Assembly: GCA_018266055.1 (NCBI GenBank)
Contig: JAFDYT010000005.1
Location: 620,001-684,000 of the forward strand
DNA: 64,000 nt
Direction: 5' to 3'
Origin: Bacteroidota bacterium
GTDB lineage: Bacteria > Bacteroidota > Bacteroidia > Cytophagales > Cyclobacteriaceae
This document shows, piece by piece, positions 55,323 to 63,675 of this stretch. The stretch's first letter is position 1. Each line of letters begins with the position of its first letter. Position numbers and translations under genes: made by a program. The notes under the pieces were generated by a model. It saw only the letters and a program-made list of their open reading frames with translations. It was not told the origin of the DNA and did no database searches.

Positions 55323-56738
55323 TTAGTTTGTTACGAAATGAAAATTCATTTTATCGGCGATTTCAGTTAACGCAGTCCACGCTATTTCCACATCCTCTTT
55401 TTGCGTCATCCAATTGCTGAAAGCAGCGCGAATGGCGGGTATTCCCTGATAAACTGTGGGTGTAAAAAAAGCACGACCGTCATCACGAACCGCATTTAAT
55501 AACGCACGAATCGCATCTCCTGAAATATTATTTTGATTTATGGTGAAGCAGACAATATTCATCCGCACCGGCGCTAATAATTTGTAAGAGTATGAAGCTT
55601 TTATTCTTTCTCCGAGCAACGCCGCACACGCACAGTTGCGCTCTACAATTTCGCGGTGCCCTTCTTTGCCGTACGCCATCAACGAGAACCACGCCGGCAG
55701 CGATCGCCACCGCCGCGAGTTTTCGGGCGTGTAGTGAAAGTAATCCGGACTTTGCGCCGGGTCGGTAAGATACGCCGCGCTGTTTTGAAATACTTTTAAT
55801 TGAAGCTCTTTGTGACGCGTGAATTGCATCGCAGCGTCGTACGGCACGTTGAGCCATTTGTGAGCATCCACGCAAACTGAGTCGGCGTCATTGATTCCGT
55901 TCATCAGGTGTTTGAAGTTTTCTGATAAGGCAGCAAACCCACCGAAAGCCGCATCGACATGAAGCCAGAAATTGTATTTTGATTTCAACGTGGCGATCGC
56001 GGCGAGATCATCAAAATCAACTGTATTCACCGTGCCTGCATTGGCGACAACAATGACCGGGTAATTGGCATTGGCGATCAGAAAGTTTTCTAATGCCTGA
56101 AGGTCTATCGATTCGCGATCAGGTAGCGATGGGAGTTTCGTCAGCGATTTTCTTCCCACCCCAAGAATTGATAATGCTTTGAAAATGCTGGAGTGTGGGG
56201 TGGCGCTTACAATTTTTACTTGAGCGAGTCCTTGTGTTCCATCATCGCTGATGTTAACGCCCAATTGTTCGCCAGCCCATTGCCGTGCTAAGGAAAGTCC
56301 GACCAAATTGGATTGAGTGGCGCCAGTGACAAAGGAACCAAAGTGATTTTCATCCAAACCAAAAATTTCGCGCAGAAAGTGCAGTGTTTGTCTCTCCAGT
56401 TGTGGCGCAATGGAGTCGTTGCTGCCGCAGTTGTTTTGATCGTAGGTGCTCACCAGCCAATCGCCCGCCACTGAGGCTGGCGTGGAGCCACCCGTTACAA
56501 AGCCAAAGTAGCGTGGTCCTGCACTGTTGGTAATCAGGGGAGCATATTTTTTTTGAAATAGATCCAATGTCGCTTCTGCTCCGATTCCTTTTTCAGGAAG
56601 TGTTGTCATCGGAATGTTTTCAACAAAGCGGCCCGGCGCCAGCGTGTGTTGCTGATCAAAATATTCTCCCGCCAGTTGCTGAGTTTTGCTCAGCACGGAT
56701 TTTATTTTTTGATGATCTCTTTGCAAAAGCGAATTCAT
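55323..56738 (-). CDS. PLP-dependent group II amino acid decarboxylase
   Basis: This 471-residue protein resembles aromatic amino acid and diaminobutyrate-type decarboxylases. The PLP lysine is in VDAHKWLNVPYD near residue 293. The segment HVDAAFGGFAALSE holds the conserved aspartate, and TGATQSNLVGLSLARQ forms part of the phosphate-binding site. The first 70 residues are shorter than in animal enzymes. Substrate preference cannot be read. It sits between the DinB-like gene (six-base gap) and ilvE. An aminotransferase-like use of the same fold is possible but less likely. Confidence 0.88.
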   Translation of the reverse strand: MNSLLQRDHQKIKSVLSKTQQLAGEYFDQQHTLAPGRFVENIPMTTLPEKGIGAEATLDLFQKKYAPLITNSAGPRYFGFVTGGSTPASVAGDWLVSTYDQNNCGSNDSIAPQLERQTLHFLREIFGLDENHFGSFVTGATQSNLVGLSLARQWAGEQLGVNISDDGTQGLAQVKIVSATPHSSIFKALSILGVGRKSLTKLPSLPDRESIDLQALENFLIANANYPVIVVANAGTVNTVDFDDLAAIATLKSKYNFWLHVDAAFGGFAALSENFKHLMNGINDADSVCVDAHKWLNVPYDAAMQFTRHKELQLKVFQNSAAYLTDPAQSPDYFHYTPENSRRWRSLPAWFSLMAYGKEGHREIVERNCACAALLGERIKASYSYKLLAPVRMNIVCFTINQNNISGDAIRALLNAVRDDGRAFFTPTVYQGIPAIRAAFSNWMTQKEDVEIAWTALTEIADKMNFHFVTN

Positions 56739-56744
56739 GATTAC

Positions 56745-57194
56745 TTAATTGAAATCGATCAGTCGACGGTGATAATTAATTTGCCCAAGATGATAACCGA
56801 GATGTCCGGCAAGGTGAATGAAGAAGTAACCCGTTGTCATCTTGTCTTTAAAAACGACGAGGGGATATTCTTCCGCCAACTGCTCGTCGGTCGTGGCAGA
56901 CAAAACCTTGTCTACGACACTGATGGTGTCTTCCACCATACTCACCAACTTTGCTTGTGGAATATTCTTAGAAGAAAACTCCGCCTCGCGGTTGCGCACA
57001 TAGTCTGTCTTGCCGTGCACTGCGCCAATGAAGTGGTTGAGATTTCCCACCAAATGAAGGCAAAGATTTCCGGCTGAGTTTGAAATCCCTTTTTCTGTTT
57101 TCCAGAGGTTGCTTTCGTTTTTGTAAAGACCAATCTCTTCTTTCAATTTCGCCAGGTCTTTCAGAAATACTTTTTTGAGCTCTTGTGCTAACAT
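56745..57194 (-). CDS. DinB/DUF1572-like protein
   Basis: This 149-residue four-helix-bundle protein is of the DinB/YfiT type. Candidate metal-binding histidines occur in LCLHLVGNLNHFIG (about residues 47-54) and GYFFIHLAGHLGYHLGQ (about residues 126-138). Proteins of this group include thiol-dependent transferases and many of unknown role. The gene overlaps the upstream ATP-grasp gene by seven bases, so co-translation is likely. A link to a thiol or amine step is possible but not shown. Confidence 0.78.
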   Translation of the reverse strand: MLAQELKKVFLKDLAKLKEEIGLYKNESNLWKTEKGISNSAGNLCLHLVGNLNHFIGAVHGKTDYVRNREAEFSSKNIPQAKLVSMVEDTISVVDKVLSATTDEQLAEEYPLVVFKDKMTTGYFFIHLAGHLGYHLGQINYHRRLIDFN

Positions 57195-58078
57195 AGTTGT
57201 TTTGATTTTTGTAATTGGTTGGCCATGGCGTTTGCAAATGCGCGTGCGGCCGTCTCACTCTTTTCGAGAAATAAGCTGGGTTCGATTAATTCCAGTTCCA
57301 TTAGAAGAAACTGCCCTTCGGCGATGACGCCGTCCACGCGTGCATACAGCAGAGGCTCGTCGATCATCGATAGAATTTTTTCTGATTCCTGTAGCGCTGC
57401 GAGGGGCGGTTCGGCCAACGCCGACGATCCACCGTGCTCGTGTTGCACGCGAAAGTCCTTGGTTGCCGGCTTCTTCACGATGGCGTGACTGAATTTTTTA
57501 TCAAAGAAAATCAGCGACCATTCTCCGTCTGTCACCACTTCAGGAATGAACTCCTGCACAATCATGTCGGACGAATTTAGTACCTCGTCGAATTTTTTCT
57601 GAAGGTCATTCGCGTTGACGTTGTTGACCAGGAACGTATTGAACGCCCCGGCAGAAATGGAAGGTTTGATCACTGCCGCTTCCCAAGTGGTTTGTTGAAG
57701 AAGGAGAGAAAGGTTCAGGCTCGTTCCTTTCTCCAGCCAAATGCTTTCGGGCAACATAGCTCCGCGTTCTTCCAATTCTTTCAGGTATTCCTTGTGCAGA
57801 TTTCCGCGTACCGTTTTGATGGAATTAAAAATGTTGATGTTCTCCTGTTCCATCCGGTCAAGCCAGCGATGGAATAGCTCCGTATGCAAATGATAATTCC
57901 AGCACGAGCGAATCACCACCAGATCAAAGGAACTCCATTCGTCGGAAGGTAGATCCCACGGCATGGCGCGCACGCTGGCGCCTTCGGCTTTAAGCAACTC
58001 AACGACCGGCAAGTCATTGGGGGCAAAGTCAGGTTTTACCGAGCACGTGACAAACGCTATTTTTTTGTTAACGAGCAC
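57188..58078 (-). CDS. ATP-grasp ligase of the DcsG/glutathione-synthase-like type
   Basis: This 296-residue ATP-grasp protein has ATP-binding parts in AAVIKPSISAGAFNT and VQEFIPEVVTDGEWSLIFF. The distal part is very close in pattern to the family of O-ureido-serine cyclo-ligase DcsG: RSCWNYHLHTELFHRWLDRM, FSHAIVKKPATKDFRVQHEHG, then YARVDGVIAEG and MELELIEPSLFL, with the catalytic-site E and the metal-binding E/N region. Such enzymes join a carboxylate to an amine via acyl phosphate. Its substrate is unknown. It lies 31 bases downstream of the GNAT gene and overlaps the DinB-like gene. Confidence 0.82.
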   Translation of the reverse strand: MLVNKKIAFVTCSVKPDFAPNDLPVVELLKAEGASVRAMPWDLPSDEWSSFDLVVIRSCWNYHLHTELFHRWLDRMEQENINIFNSIKTVRGNLHKEYLKELEERGAMLPESIWLEKGTSLNLSLLLQQTTWEAAVIKPSISAGAFNTFLVNNVNANDLQKKFDEVLNSSDMIVQEFIPEVVTDGEWSLIFFDKKFSHAIVKKPATKDFRVQHEHGGSSALAEPPLAALQESEKILSMIDEPLLYARVDGVIAEGQFLLMELELIEPSLFLEKSETAARAFANAMANQLQKSKQLC

Positions 58079-58109
58079 ACTTTAGATGTTTAAAAAATTT
58101 ATACGATGG

Positions 58110-58574
58110 CTACAGCACGAGCTGCATTTTAATATCACTTCTTTTATAAGGTCCATCCACGGGTATCTCAACAAAGCCCAACTTGCGGTACATGGCGATG
58201 GCCGGAATCAATTTGGTGTTGGAATACAAGATGATTTTTTGAGCTCTTGCTTTTTTGCACCAGGCGATAGCAGCTTCGGCAATGGCCTTCCCGATTTTTT
58301 TACCTTGAAATTTTTCATCTACGGCCATCTTGGTAAACTCATACACGCCAGTGCTTACAAATTTTACGGCAGCGGTTCCGGCCATTTCCTTATCGACCAT
58401 AGCCATGAAGATGGCGCCACCACTTTTGAGAATATGTTCCTCCGGATGTTGCAACACCTGAAAGTCAATGGGCTCCATCCAAAAATACTTTTCTATCCAG
58501 TCGCGGTTTAGTTTTTCAAACCACGGCTGGTGCTCCGGCTGATAGTGAAGGATTTGCGGTGTGCTTTCTCCCAT
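58110..58574 (-). CDS. GNAT-family N-acetyltransferase
   Basis: This 154-residue acetyl-CoA-dependent transferase has the acetyl-CoA-binding loop in KMAVDEKFQGKKIGKAIAEAA near residue 89. The closing part ILYSNTKLIPAIAMYRKLGF is the usual motif B. The substrate, protein or small molecule, cannot be told. It begins six bases after the PhzF stop and ends 31 bases before the ATP-grasp gene, so it belongs to the same transcript as its neighbours. Confidence 0.88.
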   Translation of the reverse strand: MGESTPQILHYQPEHQPWFEKLNRDWIEKYFWMEPIDFQVLQHPEEHILKSGGAIFMAMVDKEMAGTAAVKFVSTGVYEFTKMAVDEKFQGKKIGKAIAEAAIAWCKKARAQKIILYSNTKLIPAIAMYRKLGFVEIPVDGPYKRSDIKMQLVL

Positions 58575-58580
58575 GACGAA

Positions 58581-59366
58581 TCAATTCACAAAAATTTTCC
58601 CAATCAGATAAGTCTTTGCCTTGCCAGAAATTTCCACACGGTCACCGGCCAGCGTGCAAGAAAGCTTCCCCTGACGCCGCGAGAGTTGAATGGCTTCCAA
58701 TGTATTTTTCTTTAACACTCCGGCCCAATACGGTGTCAACGACGTGTGGGCAGAGCCTGTCACCGGATCTTCGTCTACGCCCGACTGCGGCCCGAAAAAC
58801 CGCGAAACAAAATCAACCGTGTCGCCAGGCGCCGTGACGATGACGCCGCGCGCATTTACTTTAGCAATCTCTTTGAAATCGGGTTGCATGCTTTTGATTT
58901 GCGACTCTTTTGCAAAGACCAGCATGTAGTCGGTTTTGCCTTTGAATGTTTTGAGAGGAGCAATTCCCAATCCCTTTTCCAATTCAGGAATTGGTTTCAC
59001 TTCGGTGAGCGTGTCAACGGGAAAATTCAACGTAAGCTTTTCACTGGTTCGCGTCACGGTCAGCGGCCCGCTGCGGGAGTTGAATACAATTTTTTCGCCT
59101 GAATAATTTTCGTGGTGAAACAACACGTGTGCCGTTGCCAATGTCGCATGACCACACAAGTCGACTTCTACGGTAGGAGTATACCACCGGATGCGCAGGC
59201 CTTCTTTTTCATACACATAAAAGGCCGTCTCAGCGAGATTGTTTTCCATCGCAATGTTTTGCATCACAGCGTCCGGCAGCCATTCGTGCAAGGGACAAAC
59301 GGCGGCGGGATTGCCGGCGAACAGGGTCTCTGCAAACGCGTCAACCTGATAGATTTTTATTTCCAT
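58581..59366 (-). CDS. PhzF-family protein
   Basis: This 261-residue PhzF-type isomerase-like protein has the catalytic glutamate in NLAETAFYVYE (about residue 47). The signature VEVDLCGHATLATAHVL and the second-half GPQSGVDEDPVTGSAHTSL are present. The fold is a duplicated diaminopimelate epimerase-like unit. In phenazine synthesis PhzF isomerises a dihydroanthranilate, but most relatives are uncharacterised, and no other phenazine genes occur here. It lies between EamA (14-base gap) and GNAT (six-base gap). Confidence 0.9.
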   Translation of the reverse strand: MEIKIYQVDAFAETLFAGNPAAVCPLHEWLPDAVMQNIAMENNLAETAFYVYEKEGLRIRWYTPTVEVDLCGHATLATAHVLFHHENYSGEKIVFNSRSGPLTVTRTSEKLTLNFPVDTLTEVKPIPELEKGLGIAPLKTFKGKTDYMLVFAKESQIKSMQPDFKEIAKVNARGVIVTAPGDTVDFVSRFFGPQSGVDEDPVTGSAHTSLTPYWAGVLKKNTLEAIQLSRRQGKLSCTLAGDRVEISGKAKTYLIGKIFVN

Positions 59367-59380
59367 GGCGATAAAATTAC

Positions 59381-60319
59381 TTATGGTTTTTTCAACGCAA
59401 GTTTATTCAGATCGGGAGTTTTAGCCGAAGCTGCTTTCCATTGATACCCTTTGTTTACCAAATAAATCCCCAGCAAGGTAATGAGAATAGCCACCAGAAT
59501 CTTCGAGTTAAGTTTTTCGTCAAGCACAAGCCACCCGAGAATCACCGCGATCATCGGGTTGATGTAAGCGTAAAGTGTAACGATCGTCATCGGCAGCTTG
59601 CCGATGGCATAAAAGTAACAGGCGTAGGCCGCGACAGAACCAATCAGCACGAGGTAGCCCAGCGAGAACAGGATTTCACCAGACCACTGAATTGAAGAAT
59701 AATTATCGAACAAGAGACTGACCGGCAACAAAAGAAGTCCACCGAACAACATTTGTAGCCCGGCGTTCATAAACGGATCGGTGCCGGTATTTTTTTTCTT
59801 CACCCAGAAGGTGCCCAACGCCCAGCATAAGTTGGCCAGGAAGATGGAGACAATGCCGGTGGTGTATTCCGGTTTCGAAAACTCGACAAGGTGCTCGCTG
59901 AATATCAAAACGATTCCGCCGAGACCCATTAGCAACCCAACGACAATCATTGGCGTAGGCCGCTCTTCTTTGTTGGCGATGAGATTGATGATAATAGTCC
60001 AGATGGGCATCATACAGCAGATGATCGCAGCCACTCCGCTGGATACGTGCACTTCTGCCCATCCCACGATGCTGATACCTAGCGTCACCATCAGCAAGCC
60101 ACCGATGGCCTGATTGAAGAGCACCTGCCGGCCTGGTATTTTTCTGCCGCCGGCCAGCATGATACCGATAAGGATTGGCCCGGCCAGAAGAAAGCGGAGT
60201 ACTGAAAACAGAAACGGTGGGAACTGCGTAACGCCCACCCGTAGTGCAAGGTACGTGGTACCCCACAACACACACACGATCGCCAATGCCACGTAAGCAA
60301 GTGCCTTTTTGTTTTCCAT
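59381..60319 (-). CDS. EamA-family (DMT) transporter
   Basis: This 312-residue protein has about ten membrane helices in two EamA halves. Signatures include VLWGTTYLALRVGVTQFPP in the first half and YAYINPMIAVILGWLVLDEKL in the second. Members export amino acids, metabolites or drugs. It begins four bases after the stop of a 33-residue membrane peptide gene and is followed closely by PhzF, GNAT and the ATP-grasp gene, so it is a candidate exporter for their product. It could equally be a general efflux pump. Confidence 0.9.
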   Translation of the reverse strand: MENKKALAYVALAIVCVLWGTTYLALRVGVTQFPPFLFSVLRFLLAGPILIGIMLAGGRKIPGRQVLFNQAIGGLLMVTLGISIVGWAEVHVSSGVAAIICCMMPIWTIIINLIANKEERPTPMIVVGLLMGLGGIVLIFSEHLVEFSKPEYTTGIVSIFLANLCWALGTFWVKKKNTGTDPFMNAGLQMLFGGLLLLPVSLLFDNYSSIQWSGEILFSLGYLVLIGSVAAYACYFYAIGKLPMTIVTLYAYINPMIAVILGWLVLDEKLNSKILVAILITLLGIYLVNKGYQWKAASAKTPDLNKLALKKP

Positions 60320-60322
60320 TGT

Positions 60323-60424
60323 TTAAAAGAGAGTATAGTATTGAAAGAAAATAACAATCATTCCAACGACGATTCCCAACAGAACCACCCACGCACGCTT
60401 TGACTTTATTGCTTTGCTAAACAT
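60323..60424 (-). CDS. 33-residue single-pass membrane peptide upstream of the EamA gene
   Basis: A short frame runs from ATG 60424 to TAA 60323. It begins MFSKAIKSKRAWVVLLGIVV, a basic N-terminus followed by a hydrophobic helix, and ends FFQYYTLF. The EamA ATG follows the stop after three bases, so the pair may be translationally coupled. This pattern fits a small membrane protein or a leader peptide. No database family is known to me, and its length makes chance possible, but the charge-then-helix layout and the spacing support it. Confidence 0.5.
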   Translation of the reverse strand: MFSKAIKSKRAWVVLLGIVVGMIVIFFQYYTLF

Positions 60425-60592
60425 GCTTCAAATTTTCCCCAATTAACGCAACCATAACAGTTTCAGTTTTAATAATGTTAAGCAGATCAGTTGCGACGGC
60501 GGATTTCTTTGGTGAATCGGAAAGAACCCATGGAAAAATTTTGCACTTCACAAGCCAGACGAAATAACCCTGCTCACGCAGTGTAAAAATTC

Positions 60593-60600
60593 TTACTTTG
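60593..60600 (+). promoter_or_regulatory. -7-like element next to a start codon
   Basis: TTACTTTG, one mismatch from TAnnTTTG, ends four bases before the ATG at 60605. A transcript would start at or within a base of the start codon, that is, leaderless. Confidence 0.3.
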
Positions 60601-60604
60601 CAGT

Positions 60605-61369
60605 ATGGAAAGCGAAGCTCAACCTACGCCACCGGCATCAGCATCCTGGGCCCATGCGAAAGAAATTGGTATGCTGCTGCGCACGCAGTGGCCGAAATAT
60701 CTCGTCGATATTTTGGTGATCATTCTAAGCATCACCCTTTCCTTTATGTTCGACAGCTTCAAAGAGGACTCAGGCAGGAAAGCCTCGGAGCGTGCCTATC
60801 TCAAAGCGCTTCAGGGTGATATCGAATCAGATATCCAAGAGCTAAAGAATGTAATTGCACAAACAGAAAATGTGGTGACAAAAGCAAACTGGCTGGTGAA
60901 TTTGCCGGACGATGTAGCAGCCATCAACCGCGACGAATTTGCAGCAGCGATCAAACAGGTAGTAGAGCGCCCCAACTTCAACTCCAAAGGCGCTACGTTT
61001 TCAGACTTGACCAGCTCGGGCAACATGTTATTGTTAGAAGATATTAATTTGAAGGCAGCGCTTTTTGAATACTATCGCTTCTACGAATCGATACGGGCCG
61101 TAGAAGTGGCCGAGCGTGAGACGATGAATGTGAACGTGGCGCCGTACCTCATCCGTAATTTTTCTATCAAAAGACTGGCGAGAGGAGCGACCGGATCGGT
61201 GCTTCACCATGGAGTGGAATTAAACGACTTGCTGCACAACGATGACTTTACAAATATTTTTTCGATCCGCTTAGTAAGTCGCAAAGAACTACTCGACGAT
61301 TATCGTATTGAATTGGCTTCGGCCGAAAAGATAAAGGTCTTGCTTCACAGCAAAATCAATCCGGACTAG
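60605..61369 (+). CDS. membrane-anchored protein, DUF6090-like
   Basis: This 254-residue protein has one membrane helix at about residues 36-52 (LVDILVIILSITLSFMFDSF) followed by an extended, mostly helical outer part. This layout, and the segment KALQGDIESDIQELKN, recalls the DUF6090 family found in Bacteroidota. That match is moderate. No catalytic motif is seen. It is ahead of an AraC regulator on the same strand, separated by 73 bases. Confidence 0.6.
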   Translation: MESEAQPTPPASASWAHAKEIGMLLRTQWPKYLVDILVIILSITLSFMFDSFKEDSGRKASERAYLKALQGDIESDIQELKNVIAQTENVVTKANWLVNLPDDVAAINRDEFAAAIKQVVERPNFNSKGATFSDLTSSGNMLLLEDINLKAALFEYYRFYESIRAVEVAERETMNVNVAPYLIRNFSIKRLARGATGSVLHHGVELNDLLHNDDFTNIFSIRLVSRKELLDDYRIELASAEKIKVLLHSKINPD

Positions 61370-61442
61370 TAGAACTCATTAATTTAATATGTGCAATCGC
61401 CCGCAAGGTTTAACTTGCTGTTGAATTGGCCACTTTGTTTTC

Positions 61443-62588
61443 ATGACATTCACGCTCGACTTATTTGCGCTCTTTATTTTTCTGGGCATCGTGCAGGCGG
61501 TGTTCCTGCTGTTTTTCTTCTTCTCAAAGGAAAACCGGAAGATCGAAGCCAACGTGTACGAAGGCCTCATGGTCTTTAGCATGGCGTGCTGCACGTTTGA
61601 GATTTTTCTGTGCTACACTGGCTTAATTCTGAAATGCCTGTGGCTTGTTGATTTTTCGGAATCGCTCTCCCTCGTCATTGGTCCTGCATTTTATCTGATG
61701 GTCATCAGCCTCATCCAAGGCAAGACCAGCAAGACGCGATACTTTCATTTTGTGCCGGCCGTGCTGTGGGTGTTGATTCAGATTCCCTTCTTCATTCAAA
61801 ACGACGACGTGAAGTTCAACGCATGGATCGGCGCGTATCACCCGCCGGGCTTATCCTTTCGTGAGACACACGCCTGGTATTCCGGTGACTTTTTTAACAC
61901 GCCAAGCCACTCAGAGATTTTTCTTACTCATCTTTCCATTTATGTAGTGCTCGGTGTGGTGGTTGCCGTGAAAGCCTTCCGGTCAAAGCGTGAATCTTTT
62001 TGGCGCACCAGTCATGTCACGTTTATGAAGCTCAGAAGCGGAATCATTCAAACGGTATTGGTGGTATCACTCATTATCATCGTGAAGCTTCTTAACTATG
62101 ACGATACCGGCGATCATCTTTTTGCGGCGTACATTTCCATACCCATCTACCTGATCAGTTTTCAGGCGATCCGCCAATCAGGTTTCTTTCGTCAGCAGTC
62201 GCTGGTGGAACCGCAGAAGTACAAAACCTCATCGGTTACATCCGAACAGCAGCAAAAACTACTCAGGCAGTTAAAGGAAGTGATGTCGCTTCAAAAGCCC
62301 TTTCTCAAACCCAGCTTTTCTTTGCCGGATCTGGCCGACCAACTTAAGGTATCGGTGCATCAGCTTTCGCAGGTGATCAACGAAGGCCTGGGCAAATCTT
62401 TTTTTGAGATGCTGGCCGAATACCGCATCGAGGAAGCCAAGAAATTATTGAAGGAAAAATCAAACATCAAAATCGAGGAGATTGCGGAGCAGGTGGGTTA
62501 CAACTCCAAGTCCTCGTTCAATACGGCGTTCAAAAAAATCACCGGCCAAACGCCGGGCGAATGGAGAAGTGCGTCGGCTGAAGAGTAA
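61443..62588 (+). CDS. membrane-linked AraC-family transcription regulator
   Basis: This 381-residue protein has six to seven N-terminal membrane helices (about residues 8-245, for example LFIFLGIVQAVFLLFFFFS) followed by a linker and a C-terminal AraC-type DNA-binding domain (about residues 280-378). The two helix-turn-helix units are visible in SLPDLADQLKVSVHQLSQVI and KIEEIAEQVGYNSKSSFNTA, then FKKITGQTPGEWR. Fusion of a membrane sensor to an AraC domain is common in Bacteroidota. Its ligand is unknown. It may control the next gene or its own neighbours. Confidence 0.88.
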   Translation: MTFTLDLFALFIFLGIVQAVFLLFFFFSKENRKIEANVYEGLMVFSMACCTFEIFLCYTGLILKCLWLVDFSESLSLVIGPAFYLMVISLIQGKTSKTRYFHFVPAVLWVLIQIPFFIQNDDVKFNAWIGAYHPPGLSFRETHAWYSGDFFNTPSHSEIFLTHLSIYVVLGVVVAVKAFRSKRESFWRTSHVTFMKLRSGIIQTVLVVSLIIIVKLLNYDDTGDHLFAAYISIPIYLISFQAIRQSGFFRQQSLVEPQKYKTSSVTSEQQQKLLRQLKEVMSLQKPFLKPSFSLPDLADQLKVSVHQLSQVINEGLGKSFFEMLAEYRIEEAKKLLKEKSNIKIEEIAEQVGYNSKSSFNTAFKKITGQTPGEWRSASAEE

Positions 62589-62658
62589 CGGTACTCGTTT
62601 GCTCCAGCTTCGATGTGGCAGGTTTTCAGATCCTTTTGTTTTTTGTTAACTTCGATGC

Positions 62659-63636
62659 ATGCGGCCTGTCATTACTTTTCTTTTGTGCCTTGCGCTATGC
62701 TGCAACGCAGCAGCGCAGATAGGCGCGAAGATGCAAAGCAAGATTTACGGAGTATGGCAAAATAGTCAGCAGGGATTTCAAATGGTATTAATTCTCAATA
62801 CCGATGGCAAAGGTGAGTTTGACGGGCAGCCGATTCAGTTTACAGTGCAGCCGAATGTGTTAAGCATCACGTCGGAAGGAATCACAACCCGGTACACGTA
62901 TCAACTTAACGGAAACGCGCTGACGCTCTCTGGCGGCGACCTGGAGCAGAAGGTTACGTTTGCGCGCGAAGGCACCACGAATGAAGTGCATACGACCGGC
63001 GCGAACAACGAGTCCGTGAAGAGTAACGCACCGACGAATTCGTCCAACGAGTTGCTCGGAAGCTGGTCGGGCAATGGCGAGACGATCACGTTCCGGGCCG
63101 ATGGCCAGTGCGACTATCTCGGCAACGTGTTTCCCTATCAGGCTTCGCAGGGCTATGTTACTTTATCCAGCAGCCAGGGAAATGTGATGTTTGCCTACCA
63201 GGTCAGCGGCAAACAACTTACGCTTTCTGCCAACGGCAGACAGGTAATCTACACGAAGTCTACAGGAAGCACTACGGTAAACACGAAGGGTACGGTGGCG
63301 ATGGAATTGGTAGGGCAGTGGTGCTACATGAACATGACGACCAACTCACAGAGCAGCCGGTGCATTACTTTAAATGCCGACGGCACGTATGTCTATGCGG
63401 CGCAGTCTTCGCGCAGTGTCAATACCAACGAGGTGTATGGAGGCACGGCCTCGCAGGATGACGACCGCGGCACGTGGTATGTGCAGGGCGACCGCATCTA
63501 TTACAATTCACCTACAAAAGGGCAAGGTTCGTATCGCTTCGAAAAAAGAAATCATCCCAAGAATGTGAATGACCCGATGATCGTCATTGAAGGTGAACCG
63601 TACGTCACGGCAACAGCACGAGCTCCGTGGCGCTAG
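62659..63636 (+). CDS. secreted protein with three beta-rich repeats
   Basis: This 325-residue exported protein has a signal peptide ending in CNAAAQ near residue 20. It has three units that each begin with a GxW-type motif (IYGVWQNSQQGF, LLGSWSGNGETIT, LVGQWCYMNMTT) and continue with strands such as LTLSGGDLEQKVTF and LTLSANGRQVIYTK. This is like lipocalin-type or DUF domains found in secreted Bacteroidota proteins. A Ser/Thr/Asn-rich linker separates repeats 1 and 2. No function could be assigned. Confidence 0.65.
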   Translation: MRPVITFLLCLALCCNAAAQIGAKMQSKIYGVWQNSQQGFQMVLILNTDGKGEFDGQPIQFTVQPNVLSITSEGITTRYTYQLNGNALTLSGGDLEQKVTFAREGTTNEVHTTGANNESVKSNAPTNSSNELLGSWSGNGETITFRADGQCDYLGNVFPYQASQGYVTLSSSQGNVMFAYQVSGKQLTLSANGRQVIYTKSTGSTTVNTKGTVAMELVGQWCYMNMTTNSQSSRCITLNADGTYVYAAQSSRSVNTNEVYGGTASQDDDRGTWYVQGDRIYYNSPTKGQGSYRFEKRNHPKNVNDPMIVIEGEPYVTATARAPWR

Positions 63637-63675
63637 CGGTGCCTCTCAACCAAATTCACACGGGCGAAACAATCC

